NCBI GenBank assembly: GCA_900544975.1 | Contig: UQXI01000007.1 | Coordinates: forward strand, 22,365 to 86,364 | Source: an uncultured Eubacteriales bacterium | GTDB taxonomy: Bacteria > Bacillota > Clostridia > Oscillospirales > Oscillospiraceae | Length of the DNA stretch: 64,000 nt | Direction of reading: 5' to 3' | In this document: piece after piece, positions 33,000 through 41,620 of the stretch | Layout of the letters: each line of letters opens with the position of its first letter | Numbering within the stretch: position 1 is the first letter of the stretch | Position numbers and translations under genes: made by a program | The notes under the pieces: generated by a model | Told to the model about the DNA's origin: nothing | The model's input: only the letters and a program-made list of their open reading frames with translations | Database searches by the model: none

Positions 33000-33347
33000 C
33001 GCGACCGGGTCGGACAGCCGCGGGGGGAGGCCGAAAGGCCCCCCGTGAGGAAAGTCCGGGCTCCACAGGGCAAGGATAACGGGTAACGCCCGCCGGGGGT
33101 GACCCTAGGACAAGTGCAACAGAGAGATACCGCCTCCCTCCCGGGAGGTAAGGGTGAAAAGGTGCGGTAAGAGCGCACCCGCCCCATGGGAACATCGGGG
33201 TGCTGTAAACTCTATCCGGAGCAACACCGTGTGTGGGACAACAGGCTGGCCCGGCCGTCCCCAAGAGGTGGCTGGAACCCAGGAGCAATCCTGGGTCTAG
33301 ATAGATGGCTGTCAATGACAGAACCCGGCTTATAGACCCGATCGCGC
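33000..33347 (+). ncRNA. rnpB: RNase P RNA, class A
   Basis: The catalytic RNA of the tRNA 5'-processing ribozyme. Universal parts are seen in order: GAGGAAAGTCCGGGCTCC, GATAACGGGTAACGCCCG, ACAAGTGCAACAGAGAG, GGTAAGGGTGAAAAGGTG, the purine-rich TAGATAGATGGCTG and ACAGAACCCGGCTTATAG. The P1 helix pairs GCGACCGGGTC at the 5' end with GACCCGATCGC at the 3' end, which sets the borders to within a few bases. It has its own promoter and terminator. Confidence 0.97.
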
Positions 33348-33349
33348 CA

Positions 33350-33392
33350 AAGAGCCTGCTGCAAAATTTCACTTTTGCAACAGGCTCTTCTT
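33350..33392. terminator. Terminator of rnpB
   Basis: A 17-bp stem (AAGAGCCTGCTGCAAAA with TTTTGCAACAGGCTCTT) and a six-base loop, followed by CTTG. It also lies just past the stop of the leftward DUF1905 gene, so it may serve both. Confidence 0.75.
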
Positions 33393-33393
33393 G

Positions 33394-33678
33394 TCATTGG
33401 GATTCCCGCCGAGGGGGTCTCTCCCGCAGGGTCACATGGATGGTGTCTCCCGGCTGTTTGCCAATTTTGTTTCGGATGTCCTTTCGGACCCCCAAAATAT
33501 GACACGGCGTCTTCATCCGGACCACTTGGCCGTCATAGGGTTCCCCATCCAACGTGGCATGGACCAGCACGCGACCCTTGCCAAATACTGCCCGGACATC
33601 CAGCGGAACCTCCACATAGGCCCCATGGGTCCCCGGAACCTGGATGATGGTTGCGTCAAATTCATACGTTTCCTGCAT
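33394..33678 (-). CDS. DUF1905 domain protein
   Basis: The 94-residue protein is a single small beta-barrel domain of the DUF1905 family: YEFDATIIQVPGTHGAYVEVPLDV, then GRVLVHATLDGEPYDGQV and HILGVRKDIRNKIGKQPGDTIHVTL. The pattern GxxxxxxPKDVRxxFGKG is typical. The biochemical role is unknown; the fold resembles AbrB-like swapped barrels, as judged from the closing GDTIHVTL. It is a single gene with a leader hairpin. Confidence 0.8.
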   Translation of the reverse strand: MQETYEFDATIIQVPGTHGAYVEVPLDVRAVFGKGRVLVHATLDGEPYDGQVVRMKTPCHILGVRKDIRNKIGKQPGDTIHVTLRERPPRRESQ

Positions 33679-33691
33679 CCTCTTTCTCCAT

Positions 33692-33728
33692 CCTGTCAGG
33701 CGTTTTCTATGGGAAGGCGCCTGACAGT
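33692..33728. repeat. Hairpin at the 5' end of the DUF1905 transcript
   Basis: CTGTCAGGCG and CGCCTGACAG form a perfect 10-bp stem around a 17-base loop. The predicted transcript start lies within a few bases of its right end, so the leftward mRNA would begin with this hairpin. Confidence 0.55.
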
Positions 33729-33731
33729 TCT

Positions 33732-33740
33732 ATTGTAACA
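33732..33740 (-). promoter_or_regulatory. Extended -10 promoter of the DUF1905 gene
   Basis: TG-T-TACAAT on the minus strand; no good -35. Confidence 0.5.
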
Positions 33741-33867
33741 ACCTGGGCTGCCTATGATACACTGTACAAAGAGAAACCGCTCACTCCCATAGAACGTACC
33801 ATTTCTCTCATCTTGCCCCCTTGGGCCGGATGTTCCCTGTCTCCTTTTTAAGCTTGTTTGCCATTTG

Positions 33868-33908
33868 TCAAAAACGGATCTATTACAAATTTGCAACAGA
33901 TCCGTTTT
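33868..33908 (-). terminator. Terminator of the greA-lysS operon
   Basis: On the minus strand AAAACGGATCT pairs with AGATCCGTTTT over 11 bp; the T run is part of the right arm and is followed by TGAC. Confidence 0.7.
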
Positions 33909-33969
33909 GCAAGATACACCGAAATAACCGGAAATTTCAGATCAATCCTGACCTGACAGCCCTTGCATA

Positions 33970-35472
33970 TCAGGGCTTGTCGATGGGTTTCATGGTGGGG
34001 AACAAAATGACCTCCCGGATGGTCTCCTGTCCGGTGAGGAGCATGACGCAGCGGTCAATGCCGATGCCCAGGCCCCCTGTGGGGGGGAGGCCGTATTCCA
34101 GGGCGGTGATGTAATCCGTATCCATCATGCCCGCTTCGTCGTCGCCGCGCTCCCGCATCTCCACCTGCTTCTGGAAGCGGGCCTTCTGGTCAATGGGATC
34201 GTTGAGCTCCGAGAAGGCATTGCCCATTTCGCTGCGGCAAATGAAGAGCTCAAACCGCTCCGTAAGCCTGGGGTCCTTGGGAGACCGCTTGGCCAGGGGG
34301 GAGACATCCACGGGATGCATGGTGATGAAGGTGGGCTGCACCAGCTTCCCCTCCACCTTCTGGTCAAAGCATTCATACAGGAAATTGCCCCAGGTGTGGT
34401 CCTTTTCCGGTCCCAACTCCACGCCCACCGAGGCAGCCAGCGCCTCCGCCTCTGCATCTGTGGAGACGGACATGAAGTCCACACCCAGATACTTCTGCAC
34501 GGCCTCTGCCATGGTGAGTCTGGGCCAGCCCGGAGTCAGGTCCACATCCTCGCCCATCCAGCGCACCTGGTAGGTCCCCAAAATCTCCTGGGCCGCACCA
34601 GAAAGCAGGGCTTCAAAGAGATCCATCATATCGTGGAAATCGGCGTAGGCCTGATACAGCTCCACCGTAGTAAACTCCGGGTTGTGCTTGGGATCCATGC
34701 CCTCATTCCGGAAAATCCGCCCGATTTCATAAACCCGGTCCAGGCCCCCCACCACCAGCCGCTTCAGGTGCAGCTCCGTGGCAATGCGCATGTACATGGC
34801 AATGTCCAGGGTGTTGTGGTGGGTGACAAAGGGGCGGGCTGTGGCGCCGCCGGAGATGGTGTTGAGCACCGGGGTCTCCACCTCCATATAGCCCCGGCCA
34901 TCCAGGAACCGGCGGACATAGGAGATGAATTTGGAGCGAATCTCAAAGGTGCGTCGCACCTCGGGATTGATAATCAGGTCCACATACCGCTGGCGATAGC
35001 GGGTCTCCAGGTCCGTGAGACCGTGGAACTTTTCCGGCAGGGGCAGCAGCGCCTTGCTGAGCAGGGTGGCTTCATGGACCCGGAGGGAAATCTCTCCCTT
35101 CTGGGTGCGGAAGACATCGCCCTGGACGCCCACAATGTCGCCAATGTCCAGCTTCTTAAACCGCTCATAGGACTCGGGTGTGGTCATCTCGTCCATGCGG
35201 ACATAGAGCTGGATCCGGCCGGCATAATCCTGCAAGTCGCAGAACATCACCTTGCCCATGCCCCGCTTGCTCATCATCCGGCCAGCCAGGGAAGCGTGCT
35301 TGCCCTCCATGGACTCAAAATGCTCCTTGATTTCTGCACTGCAGGAATCGAATTCATACTTGGTCTGCGTAAAGGGGTCCATCCCCTCCGCCTGGAGCTG
35401 CGCCAGCTTCTCCCGGCGGATCTGGACCTGATCGCTCAGAGACATCTCAGATGCGGGTACAAACTTTCCCAT
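33970..35472 (-). CDS. lysS: Lysyl-tRNA synthetase, class II
   Basis: The 500-residue cytoplasmic enzyme charges tRNA-Lys. An N-terminal OB-fold anticodon domain (about 55-150, SLAGRMMSKRGMGKVMFCDLQD) precedes the class II core with motif 1 (EVRRTFEIRSKFISYVRRFLDGRGYMEVETP), motif 2 (RIFRNEGMDPKHNPEFTTVE) and motif 3 (GLGIGIDRCVMLLTG). Length is typical. It follows greA by 31 bases, an order found in many Firmicutes. Confidence 0.97.
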   Translation of the reverse strand: MGKFVPASEMSLSDQVQIRREKLAQLQAEGMDPFTQTKYEFDSCSAEIKEHFESMEGKHASLAGRMMSKRGMGKVMFCDLQDYAGRIQLYVRMDEMTTPESYERFKKLDIGDIVGVQGDVFRTQKGEISLRVHEATLLSKALLPLPEKFHGLTDLETRYRQRYVDLIINPEVRRTFEIRSKFISYVRRFLDGRGYMEVETPVLNTISGGATARPFVTHHNTLDIAMYMRIATELHLKRLVVGGLDRVYEIGRIFRNEGMDPKHNPEFTTVELYQAYADFHDMMDLFEALLSGAAQEILGTYQVRWMGEDVDLTPGWPRLTMAEAVQKYLGVDFMSVSTDAEAEALAASVGVELGPEKDHTWGNFLYECFDQKVEGKLVQPTFITMHPVDVSPLAKRSPKDPRLTERFELFICRSEMGNAFSELNDPIDQKARFQKQVEMRERGDDEAGMMDTDYITALEYGLPPTGGLGIGIDRCVMLLTGQETIREVILFPTMKPIDKP

Positions 35473-35503
35473 AGTAACCTCTCAAATCTTGTTTTCTATT
35501 CTA

Positions 35504-35977
35504 TTATCTCGTCACATTCAGAATTTTGGCCTCAAAGCGGCCGGCAGGGGCCTCTACCGTCACCACTTCCCCGGGACCGTGGCCCACAAGCGCCCGCCCA
35601 AAGGGAGAGTCGTCGGACATTTTCCCCAGCATGGGGTTGGCCTCCTGAGAGCCAGTGATCCGGAAATCAAAAATCTCCCCGGAGGACAGGTCCTGAATCT
35701 GGACCGTGCAGCCCAGGCCAATGCGGCCGCTGGCTTCGTTGTCATCTTCGATGATCACGGCGTGGGCCAAAATGTCTTCGATTTCTGTAATCCGGCCAAA
35801 GAGCTTTGCCTGCTCATTTCTGGCCTCATCGTATTCGCTGTTTTCCGACAGGTCGCCCTGGGAGCGCGCTTCTTTGATATCCTCCACAACCTCCTGCATG
35901 CGGGTTGTCTTCAGGTAGTTCAGTTCCTCTTCCAGTTCTTTGACTCTTGCAGCGGTCAGCTTAAATTCCTTCGCCAT
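35504..35977 (-). CDS. greA: Transcription elongation factor GreA
   Basis: The 157-residue protein rescues backtracked RNA polymerase by stimulating transcript cleavage. The N-terminal coiled coil carries the acidic tip GDLSENSEYDEARNEQ with the key D and E; the C-terminal FKBP-like domain has NPMLGKMSDDSPFGRALVGHGPGE. I start at 35977 (MAKEFKLTAARV), the usual N-terminus, behind AAAGGG. First gene of the greA-lysS operon. Confidence 0.96.
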   Translation of the reverse strand: MAKEFKLTAARVKELEEELNYLKTTRMQEVVEDIKEARSQGDLSENSEYDEARNEQAKLFGRITEIEDILAHAVIIEDDNEASGRIGLGCTVQIQDLSSGEIFDFRITGSQEANPMLGKMSDDSPFGRALVGHGPGEVVTVEAPAGRFEAKILNVTR

Positions 35978-36032
35978 AACAAATCGAGCCCTTTCTTGGG
36001 ATTCGCATCCACAAATTTCAGTTTCGCCTGTG

Positions 36033-36061
36033 ATTATAGAAGATTTTCTCAGACCAGTCAA
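36033..36061 (-). promoter_or_regulatory. Sigma-A promoter of greA-lysS
   Basis: TTGACT, 17 bases, perfect TATAAT on the minus strand. Confidence 0.8.
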
Positions 36062-36142
36062 GGTCTATTTGAGAAATTGCCCCAGTTTACGCATAAACAT
36101 ACAACTTCCGGCAAGGTTTTTTCCGCCCCATGGGCAGGGCCC

Positions 36143-37324
36143 TCAGGCAGCCTCTTTCAGAGCCGCAACAGCGGCCTGCAGCTGGTTATCCTTTTCATGA
36201 TCCAACTGTCCCAGGTAGAGGTAGTAGGCAACTTCCTGATCCAGATCCACCGGCACATCCGGCGTGACGCCAATGCCTGTCAGATTGCGACCATTGGGCG
36301 TAAAATACTTCCCCAAGGAAATCGACGCAGCCGATCCGTCTACCAGCGGGAAGAGCTGCTGATAATACCCCTTGCCGCTGGTCTTTGCCCCAACAATCAC
36401 CGCAGCGTCATACTCCTGCATGGCAGCGGCGAAAAATTCTGCGGCTGAGTAAGAGTGTTCGTTGACCAGAACCGCCATCGGCAGCTCCACGCAGCGGGCG
36501 TCGGAGTACGACACCTCCTCCTGGCCATCGGAGCTCTCTGTGCGAAACAGCGGCCCCTCAGGCAGAAGCGCATCCAAAATCTCCACCAACTCGGTGGTAA
36601 AGCCGCCGGGATTGTAGCGGACATCAAAAATGAGGCTGCTCGCCCCCTGCTCCACCAGGGCATCCACTGCTGCCAAGGTCTCCTCTGCTGCTCTGGCTTC
36701 AAAATTCTCGATGGTAATGAGGCCGCTGCCAGAGGGGAGCATCTCATAGGTTGCCACCGGCAATTCAATCTGCCCCCGGGTCACGGTGAAATCCAGCTCC
36801 TGCCCATTGCGATCTACGGTGAGAACCACATTGCTTCCCGCCTCCCCCTGGATCCAGGGGGTTACCTCCGACACACCCAATTCCGCGCAACTTTGGCCGT
36901 CCACCCCAACCAACACGTCGTGGACCTGGAGCCCGGCTTTCTCTGCCCCGCCGCCTTCCGCCAATTCTACAATCTCCAGCCCAGTCTCATCCTCTCGCTG
37001 CTCCAGAGTGATGCCGACGCCCACATAGACATTGTCTCTCCGTTCTATGTGGGCCTGATACTCGGATGCGGGGATATAATAGCTCCATCGGTCTCCCGTG
37101 GCCTTCAGCATCGCCTCGGCGGCGGCATCCTCCAGGGCAGTCCGGTCCACATCTTCCACGAACTTCTGGTCAATGATGGACAGCAGCTGATACAACTTCC
37201 CCTGTTTGCTCCCATCTGTTTCCAGCCGATCCAGGAAACACAGCGATACCAGCAACGCGCCAAACGCTGCAGCGATCAGATATGTAATTGCGCGCCAAAT
37301 GTTGTTTAAATATCTCTCAAACAT
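36143..37324 (-). CDS. S41 family C-terminal processing peptidase with PDZ domain
   Basis: The 393-residue protein has an N-terminal membrane anchor (AITYLIAAAFGALLVSLCFL), a PDZ domain (about 95-180, VYVGVGITLEQRE to GVDGQSCAELG) and an S41 protease core. The catalytic Ser lies in NEHSYSAAEFFAAAM and the Lys in GAKTSGKGYYQ; FDVRYNPGGFTTELVEI is the family hallmark. It should face the outside of the membrane. I start at 37324 (MFERYLNN), ten bases after AAGGA. CtpB-type proteases next to ftsEX-M23 genes are known; in Bacillus CtpB acts in sporulation signalling. Confidence 0.9.
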   Translation of the reverse strand: MFERYLNNIWRAITYLIAAAFGALLVSLCFLDRLETDGSKQGKLYQLLSIIDQKFVEDVDRTALEDAAAEAMLKATGDRWSYYIPASEYQAHIERRDNVYVGVGITLEQREDETGLEIVELAEGGGAEKAGLQVHDVLVGVDGQSCAELGVSEVTPWIQGEAGSNVVLTVDRNGQELDFTVTRGQIELPVATYEMLPSGSGLITIENFEARAAEETLAAVDALVEQGASSLIFDVRYNPGGFTTELVEILDALLPEGPLFRTESSDGQEEVSYSDARCVELPMAVLVNEHSYSAAEFFAAAMQEYDAAVIVGAKTSGKGYYQQLFPLVDGSAASISLGKYFTPNGRNLTGIGVTPDVPVDLDQEVAYYLYLGQLDHEKDNQLQAAVAALKEAA

Positions 37325-37387
37325 CCTGTTCACATCCTTGAAAATGGTTCGCAGAGGCTGCCTCTTATGAGACAGCCTCCTGCAACG

Positions 37388-38725
37388 TTAAATATAATCC
37401 ATGGGGTTGACGGTGGAACCGTTGTAATAAATGGTAAAATGAAGATGGGGACCTGTGGACCAGCCGGTGCTGCCCACATAGCCGATGACCTCACCCTGGG
37501 AGACATACTCCCCGGCGGAAACCACATAGTGGGTCATATGCCCATACAGGCTGGAATAGCCGTCGCCATGGTTGATGGTGACATAGTTGCCGTAGACGTC
37601 GCTGTATGTAGCCGTGGTCACGGTGCCGCTGCGGGTGGCATAAATTGGCGTGCCCTCCGCCGCGCCCAGGTCCACGCCGGTATGGAAGCTCCAAGCTCCG
37701 GTCACCGGGTGCACCCGATAGCCATAGGCGCTGGTCACAGCCACCCGGTAGGGGAGCGGATACAGCCATCCAGAGGAAGACGAACTGCTGCCACTGCTGC
37801 CGCCGCTCTCGCCGCCTCCTTCTTCTTCGCTGCCGCCGTTGTTTTCCTCTTCCTGCCTGCGGTTCTCCTCTTCTTGCCGACGGTTTTCTTCTTCCTGTCT
37901 GCGCCGCTCCTCTTCCTGCCTTCTGGCCTCTTCTTCCTGCGCCAAAGCGGCGGTGTACTCCTGCTCTTTTTGCGCAATTTCGTCGGTCAGCGCCGCTTCT
38001 TTGTCCTCGTATGAGACATAGAGGCTGTCCAACTTGGCGGCGTCAGCGGTCAGCTCTGCCAGAATGGCGTTTGCCTCTGCGCTCTTCTCGTCCAACTCCG
38101 CCTGGCTCACTGCCAGAGCAGTCTTTTGGGCGTCCAGGTTGGACTTCTCCTGGGCCAGCTCTGCCTGAGCAGTCTGAATTTCCTGGGCAACCCGGTCCAA
38201 CTCTGCCAACATAGCCTGGTCATGGGCTGCAATCTCGGAGATTTTGTTGATGGTATCCAGCAGATCTGTGAAGCTGTTGGCCTGAAAGAGCACGGACCAG
38301 TAAGAAATCTTGCCGCTCTCCTCCATGGTGCGAATGCGGACCCGGTACTGCTGGTTGAGCTCTGCCTGCCGGGTCTGGGCGTCGTCCAGCTCCTTTTGCT
38401 TTTCCACAATCAGCTGATTGTAGTTCTGAATCTGCGCATTCAGGTTTTCAATTTCATCGTGGATGATTTTGATCTCCTGGTCGATGTCTTTCTTCCGGGA
38501 CACCACATCCCGGGTATCGGAGGCATTGGCCGCCTGCTGCTGAGCAAGTTCCTCCTTGGCCCGCTGAATTTCCTGGGCCTGGCTTTCCAAATTGTTCAGT
38601 TCCTCTTGGATGTCCGAGGAGCTGGCGGCAAATACTGTGGCGGGAATCAGACTCAGCAGCAGCGCCAGAATGAGAAGAATCGCCATCCCTGCCGCTACGG
38701 CACTCACCAGTTTTTTTCGCTTCAT
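37388..38725 (-). CDS. M23 murein hydrolase with coiled coil (EnvC/PcsB-like)
   Basis: The 445-residue protein has a signal peptide (VSAVAAGMAILLILALLLSLIPATVFA), a long coiled coil (about 38-290), a charged low-complexity segment of repeated RRQEEEN units (about 270-300), a Ser/Gly linker and a C-terminal M23 (LytM) peptidase. Zinc ligands are kept: H and D of HTGVDLG and the HLHF motif. The layout matches EnvC and PcsB, which are activated by FtsEX through the coiled coil to cut peptidoglycan at division. FtsE and FtsX genes lie directly upstream, which supports that role. Confidence 0.92.
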   Translation of the reverse strand: MKRKKLVSAVAAGMAILLILALLLSLIPATVFAASSSDIQEELNNLESQAQEIQRAKEELAQQQAANASDTRDVVSRKKDIDQEIKIIHDEIENLNAQIQNYNQLIVEKQKELDDAQTRQAELNQQYRVRIRTMEESGKISYWSVLFQANSFTDLLDTINKISEIAAHDQAMLAELDRVAQEIQTAQAELAQEKSNLDAQKTALAVSQAELDEKSAEANAILAELTADAAKLDSLYVSYEDKEAALTDEIAQKEQEYTAALAQEEEARRQEEERRRQEEENRRQEEENRRQEEENNGGSEEEGGGESGGSSGSSSSSSGWLYPLPYRVAVTSAYGYRVHPVTGAWSFHTGVDLGAAEGTPIYATRSGTVTTATYSDVYGNYVTINHGDGYSSLYGHMTHYVVSAGEYVSQGEVIGYVGSTGWSTGPHLHFTIYYNGSTVNPMDYI

Positions 38726-38755
38726 CGTGTTTTGTCCTCCTTTGTACTTCCAGCT

Positions 38756-39643
38756 TTAGACATCCAGGAACTTCCGGATGGAGGTAAAGCTACCAAAAAT
38801 ACCCACAAACAGGCCGGCGGCGCCGAAGGTTGCCACCATGGGCCAAATCAGCTCCATAAACGGAACAAACTGCAGCAGATTCAGAGCATCCACAGACGCA
38901 ATCCAGCCCACCATGGCGTTATACAGTCCCCACTCCAGGAAGAACGCCACCGCTGCGCCAAACATGCCCAGCAGGAAGCCCTCCACCACAAAGGGGAACC
39001 GAATAAAGGAATTGGTGGCGCCCACCATCTTCATAATTGCAATCTCGTCCCGCCGGTCATACATGGCAAGCTTGACGGTGTTGGAGATGATAAGGAGCGA
39101 TACCACTAGCAGCAGCGCAATCACCGCAGCCGAAACAATGCGCAGGATGTGCTGAATGGTGGCAAACGCCTCCGCCACGCGGTAGGGCGCATTCACCTCC
39201 GCCACGCCGGAAACCGCCTCAATCATGGGGACGGTCTCTTTCATTTTGTTGTTATCCTCCAGGGTGACCAGGAACCGGTCCCGCAGAACATCCGCCTGGA
39301 TGCCCTGAAACGCGCTCTCGTCCCCCTGCTTGGCCACAAACTCCTCCAGGGCCTGTTGGCGGCTGACGAAGGTGGCTTGATGTACATTTTCAATCATGTT
39401 GATTTTGGAGCCTACGCTTTTTGCCTCTGCCTCTGTGAAGCTCTCGTCGATGTAAACCAAAATCTCTGCATCCTGCTCCACTTCTGCAACCATGATGTTC
39501 AGGTTATACAGGAGCACGGAAAAGCTTCCAATGATGACCAGGCAGGCCACTGTGACACACACTGCGGCAAAGGACATAAAACCGTGGAGGAAAATGCCCC
39601 GAATGCCCTCTTTCAACAGATAACCGAAATTATTGCTCTTCAT
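38756..39643 (-). CDS. ftsX: Cell division protein FtsX
   Basis: The 295-residue permease-like protein has four membrane segments, one near residues 20-45 and three after residue 165, and a large extracellular domain in between that begins EQDAEILVYIDESFTEAEA. The C-terminal part has MYDRRDEIAIMKMVGATNSFIRFPFVVEGFLLGMFGA, the FtsX hallmark. With FtsE it turns ATP hydrolysis into activation of the wall hydrolase outside. The gene starts 14 bases inside ftsE. Confidence 0.95.
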   Translation of the reverse strand: MKSNNFGYLLKEGIRGIFLHGFMSFAAVCVTVACLVIIGSFSVLLYNLNIMVAEVEQDAEILVYIDESFTEAEAKSVGSKINMIENVHQATFVSRQQALEEFVAKQGDESAFQGIQADVLRDRFLVTLEDNNKMKETVPMIEAVSGVAEVNAPYRVAEAFATIQHILRIVSAAVIALLLVVSLLIISNTVKLAMYDRRDEIAIMKMVGATNSFIRFPFVVEGFLLGMFGAAVAFFLEWGLYNAMVGWIASVDALNLLQFVPFMELIWPMVATFGAAGLFVGIFGSFTSIRKFLDV

Positions 39644-40319
39644 AGTGATAATACCCGTCCATTCCGTCGCTGATTACCTTGCCATCGTCAATGGCAATGA
39701 CGCGTTTGGTGAATCGCTCCACCAGCTCCCGCTCATGGGTCACCACCAGCACCGTCGTACCCAGATTGTTGATCTCCTCCAGCAGGAGCATGATCTCATA
39801 GGACCGGGCCGGGTCCAGATTGCCGGTGGGCTCATCGGCAATGATCATGGAAGGATTGTTCACCAAGGCTCTGGCAATGGCCACCCGCTGCTGCTCACCG
39901 CCAGAGAGCTCGCCGGGGTGACGGCGGCCTTTGTTCTCCAGCCCCACCAACTCCAGGACATAGGGGACCCGGCTGCGGATTTCCTTCTCCCGGGCGCCAA
40001 TGACCCGCATGGCAAAGGCGACGTTTTCGTAAACGGTCTTATTGGGAATCAGGCGGAAGTCCTGGAAGACCACCCCCACCGTCCGGCGCAGATAGGGAAT
40101 CTCCCGACTGCGGATGGACTCCAGATGGAACTCATTGACGAGGACGTTCCCTTCCGTGGGTTGGATCTCGCCGGTAATGAGCTTGATGATGGTGGACTTG
40201 CCGGAACCGGAGGGACCCACCAAGAAGACAAACTCCCCGTCATCGATGTGCATGGAGATCCCCTTCAGGGCTTTGTTGCCGGTGTGGTACGCTTTTACCA
40301 CATTTGTAAATTCTATCAT
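39630..40319 (-). CDS. ftsE: Cell division ATP-binding protein FtsE
   Basis: The 229-residue ATPase has Walker A GPSGSGKST, Q-loop VVFQDFRL, signature LSGGEQQRVAIARAL, Walker B MIIADEPTGNLDP and H-loop VTHERELV. The opening MIEFTNVVKAYHTGNKALKGISM and the VFQDFRL segment are FtsE hallmarks. It lies 30 bases after the PucR-type regulator and overlaps ftsX, forming the core of a division operon. Confidence 0.95.
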   Translation of the reverse strand: MIEFTNVVKAYHTGNKALKGISMHIDDGEFVFLVGPSGSGKSTIIKLITGEIQPTEGNVLVNEFHLESIRSREIPYLRRTVGVVFQDFRLIPNKTVYENVAFAMRVIGAREKEIRSRVPYVLELVGLENKGRRHPGELSGGEQQRVAIARALVNNPSMIIADEPTGNLDPARSYEIMLLLEEINNLGTTVLVVTHERELVERFTKRVIAIDDGKVISDGMDGYYHYEEQ

Positions 40320-40349
40320 AATTCCTTCGCTCCAGATAATTTGCCGAAA

Positions 40350-41444
40350 TCAGGCAGTATGAATGTCGCGGGAGGACAAATATTTCCGAACCATGAGGGC
40401 CACCTTGAAAATAATGGCGTGATCAAACTGCCGCAGATCCAGCCCGGTGAGCTTCTTGATCTTCTCCAGTCGGTACACCAGGGTATTCCGGTGGACAAAA
40501 AGCTTGCGGGAGGTCTCCGATACGTTCAGATTGTTCTCAAAAAACTTGTTGATGGTAAACAGCGTCTCCTGATCCAGGGAATCGATGGAGTTCTTCTTGA
40601 ACACCTCGGTCAGGAAAATCTCGCACAGGGTGGTGGGCAGCTGGTAAATCAGCCGGCCAATGCCCAGATTTTCGTAGTGAATGATGGTCTTCTCCGTGTC
40701 AAAGACCTTGCCCACGTCAATGGCCGTCTGGGCCTCTTTGTAAGAGTCTGCCAGCTCCCGGAGGTGGCTGGATACGGTGCCGATGCCGATCACCGTCTTG
40801 ATGAACAGCTCTGTTTTTAAGAGATCCTCCATGGACTGGGCCATCCGCCGAAGGTCGTCTGAAGTGGTGCTGGGATTGATCTGCTTGACCACCGCAATGT
40901 CTGACTCGTTGATGCTCAGCACAAAGTCCTGAAGCCGGTCTGAGAAAATTCCCTGGAGCACCTCCACCGCCGCCACGTCCCCATGGCCCAGCTGCCGGAC
41001 CAGGAAGACGGCTCTGGGGGCGTCAATGGAAAAATGCAGCTCCTTGGCGCGGACATAGATGTCGCCAGGCAGAATATTGTCCGTAAGGATGTTCTTCACA
41101 AAGGTCCCCCGGTCATGCCGCTCTTCGTAGAACACCTTTGCATCATTCAGGGCCACATAGGCCATGAGGCACATGCTCCTGGCAATCTCATCCTCGCCGC
41201 CGGAGAACACCGCATACTCATAGTAGTTGCTATTGCCCACAATGGCTTTGAAGGTCCTGCCTCCAAAGCCCACCATGGCGTCAAAGGAGCTGCCAACCTT
41301 CAGCGCGGCGTCTGGCCATCTCTCACCCAGGAGGCTCGTGTCGCTGCAGGAGATGACAATCCCCTCCGGATCCATGACGCCCAGAACTCGGTCTGTGGCG
41401 TCTTTTAGTTGCACGATCACATTCTGAAAAATCCGATTGGACAT
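40350..41444 (-). CDS. PucR/CdaR-type transcriptional regulator
   Basis: I start at 41444 (MSNRIFQNV) after AAGGAGGGC. The 364-residue protein has an N-terminal sugar-diacid-recognition-like sensor part (about 1-130: VMDPEGIVISCSDTSLLGER), a GGDEF-like middle segment (about 135-285) and the PucR C-terminal helix-turn-helix (about 305-360: NLNVSETSRKLFVHRNTLVYRLEKIKKLTG). The effector is unknown. It sits 30 bases before ftsE and may be in the same transcript, so a link to envelope state is possible but unproven. Confidence 0.85.
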   Translation of the reverse strand: MSNRIFQNVIVQLKDATDRVLGVMDPEGIVISCSDTSLLGERWPDAALKVGSSFDAMVGFGGRTFKAIVGNSNYYEYAVFSGGEDEIARSMCLMAYVALNDAKVFYEERHDRGTFVKNILTDNILPGDIYVRAKELHFSIDAPRAVFLVRQLGHGDVAAVEVLQGIFSDRLQDFVLSINESDIAVVKQINPSTTSDDLRRMAQSMEDLLKTELFIKTVIGIGTVSSHLRELADSYKEAQTAIDVGKVFDTEKTIIHYENLGIGRLIYQLPTTLCEIFLTEVFKKNSIDSLDQETLFTINKFFENNLNVSETSRKLFVHRNTLVYRLEKIKKLTGLDLRQFDHAIIFKVALMVRKYLSSRDIHTA

Positions 41445-41499
41445 GGCAGCGCCCTCCTTGCACCTCGCATCAAAACGGTAAACACAAAATCGCAAGAAT

Positions 41500-41528
41500 A
41501 TCATACACCGTTTTGGCACGTTTTGCAA
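41500..41528 (-). promoter_or_regulatory. Sigma-A promoter of the PucR gene and perhaps ftsEX
   Basis: TTGCAA, 17 bases, TATGAT on the minus strand. Confidence 0.6.
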
Positions 41529-41620
41529 GTGGCATTTGACAAATTGTTGCAAAACGGACCCGGTTTTTTATGGAATATCACATATTTTCAGGCACTTCGC
41601 CCAGTTCGCGGCGGGTATTT

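Noticed and set aside
37800..37935. DNA repeat of GAAGAGG type
   Set aside because: It codes for the RRQEEEN-rich linker of the M23 hydrolase and needs no other explanation.
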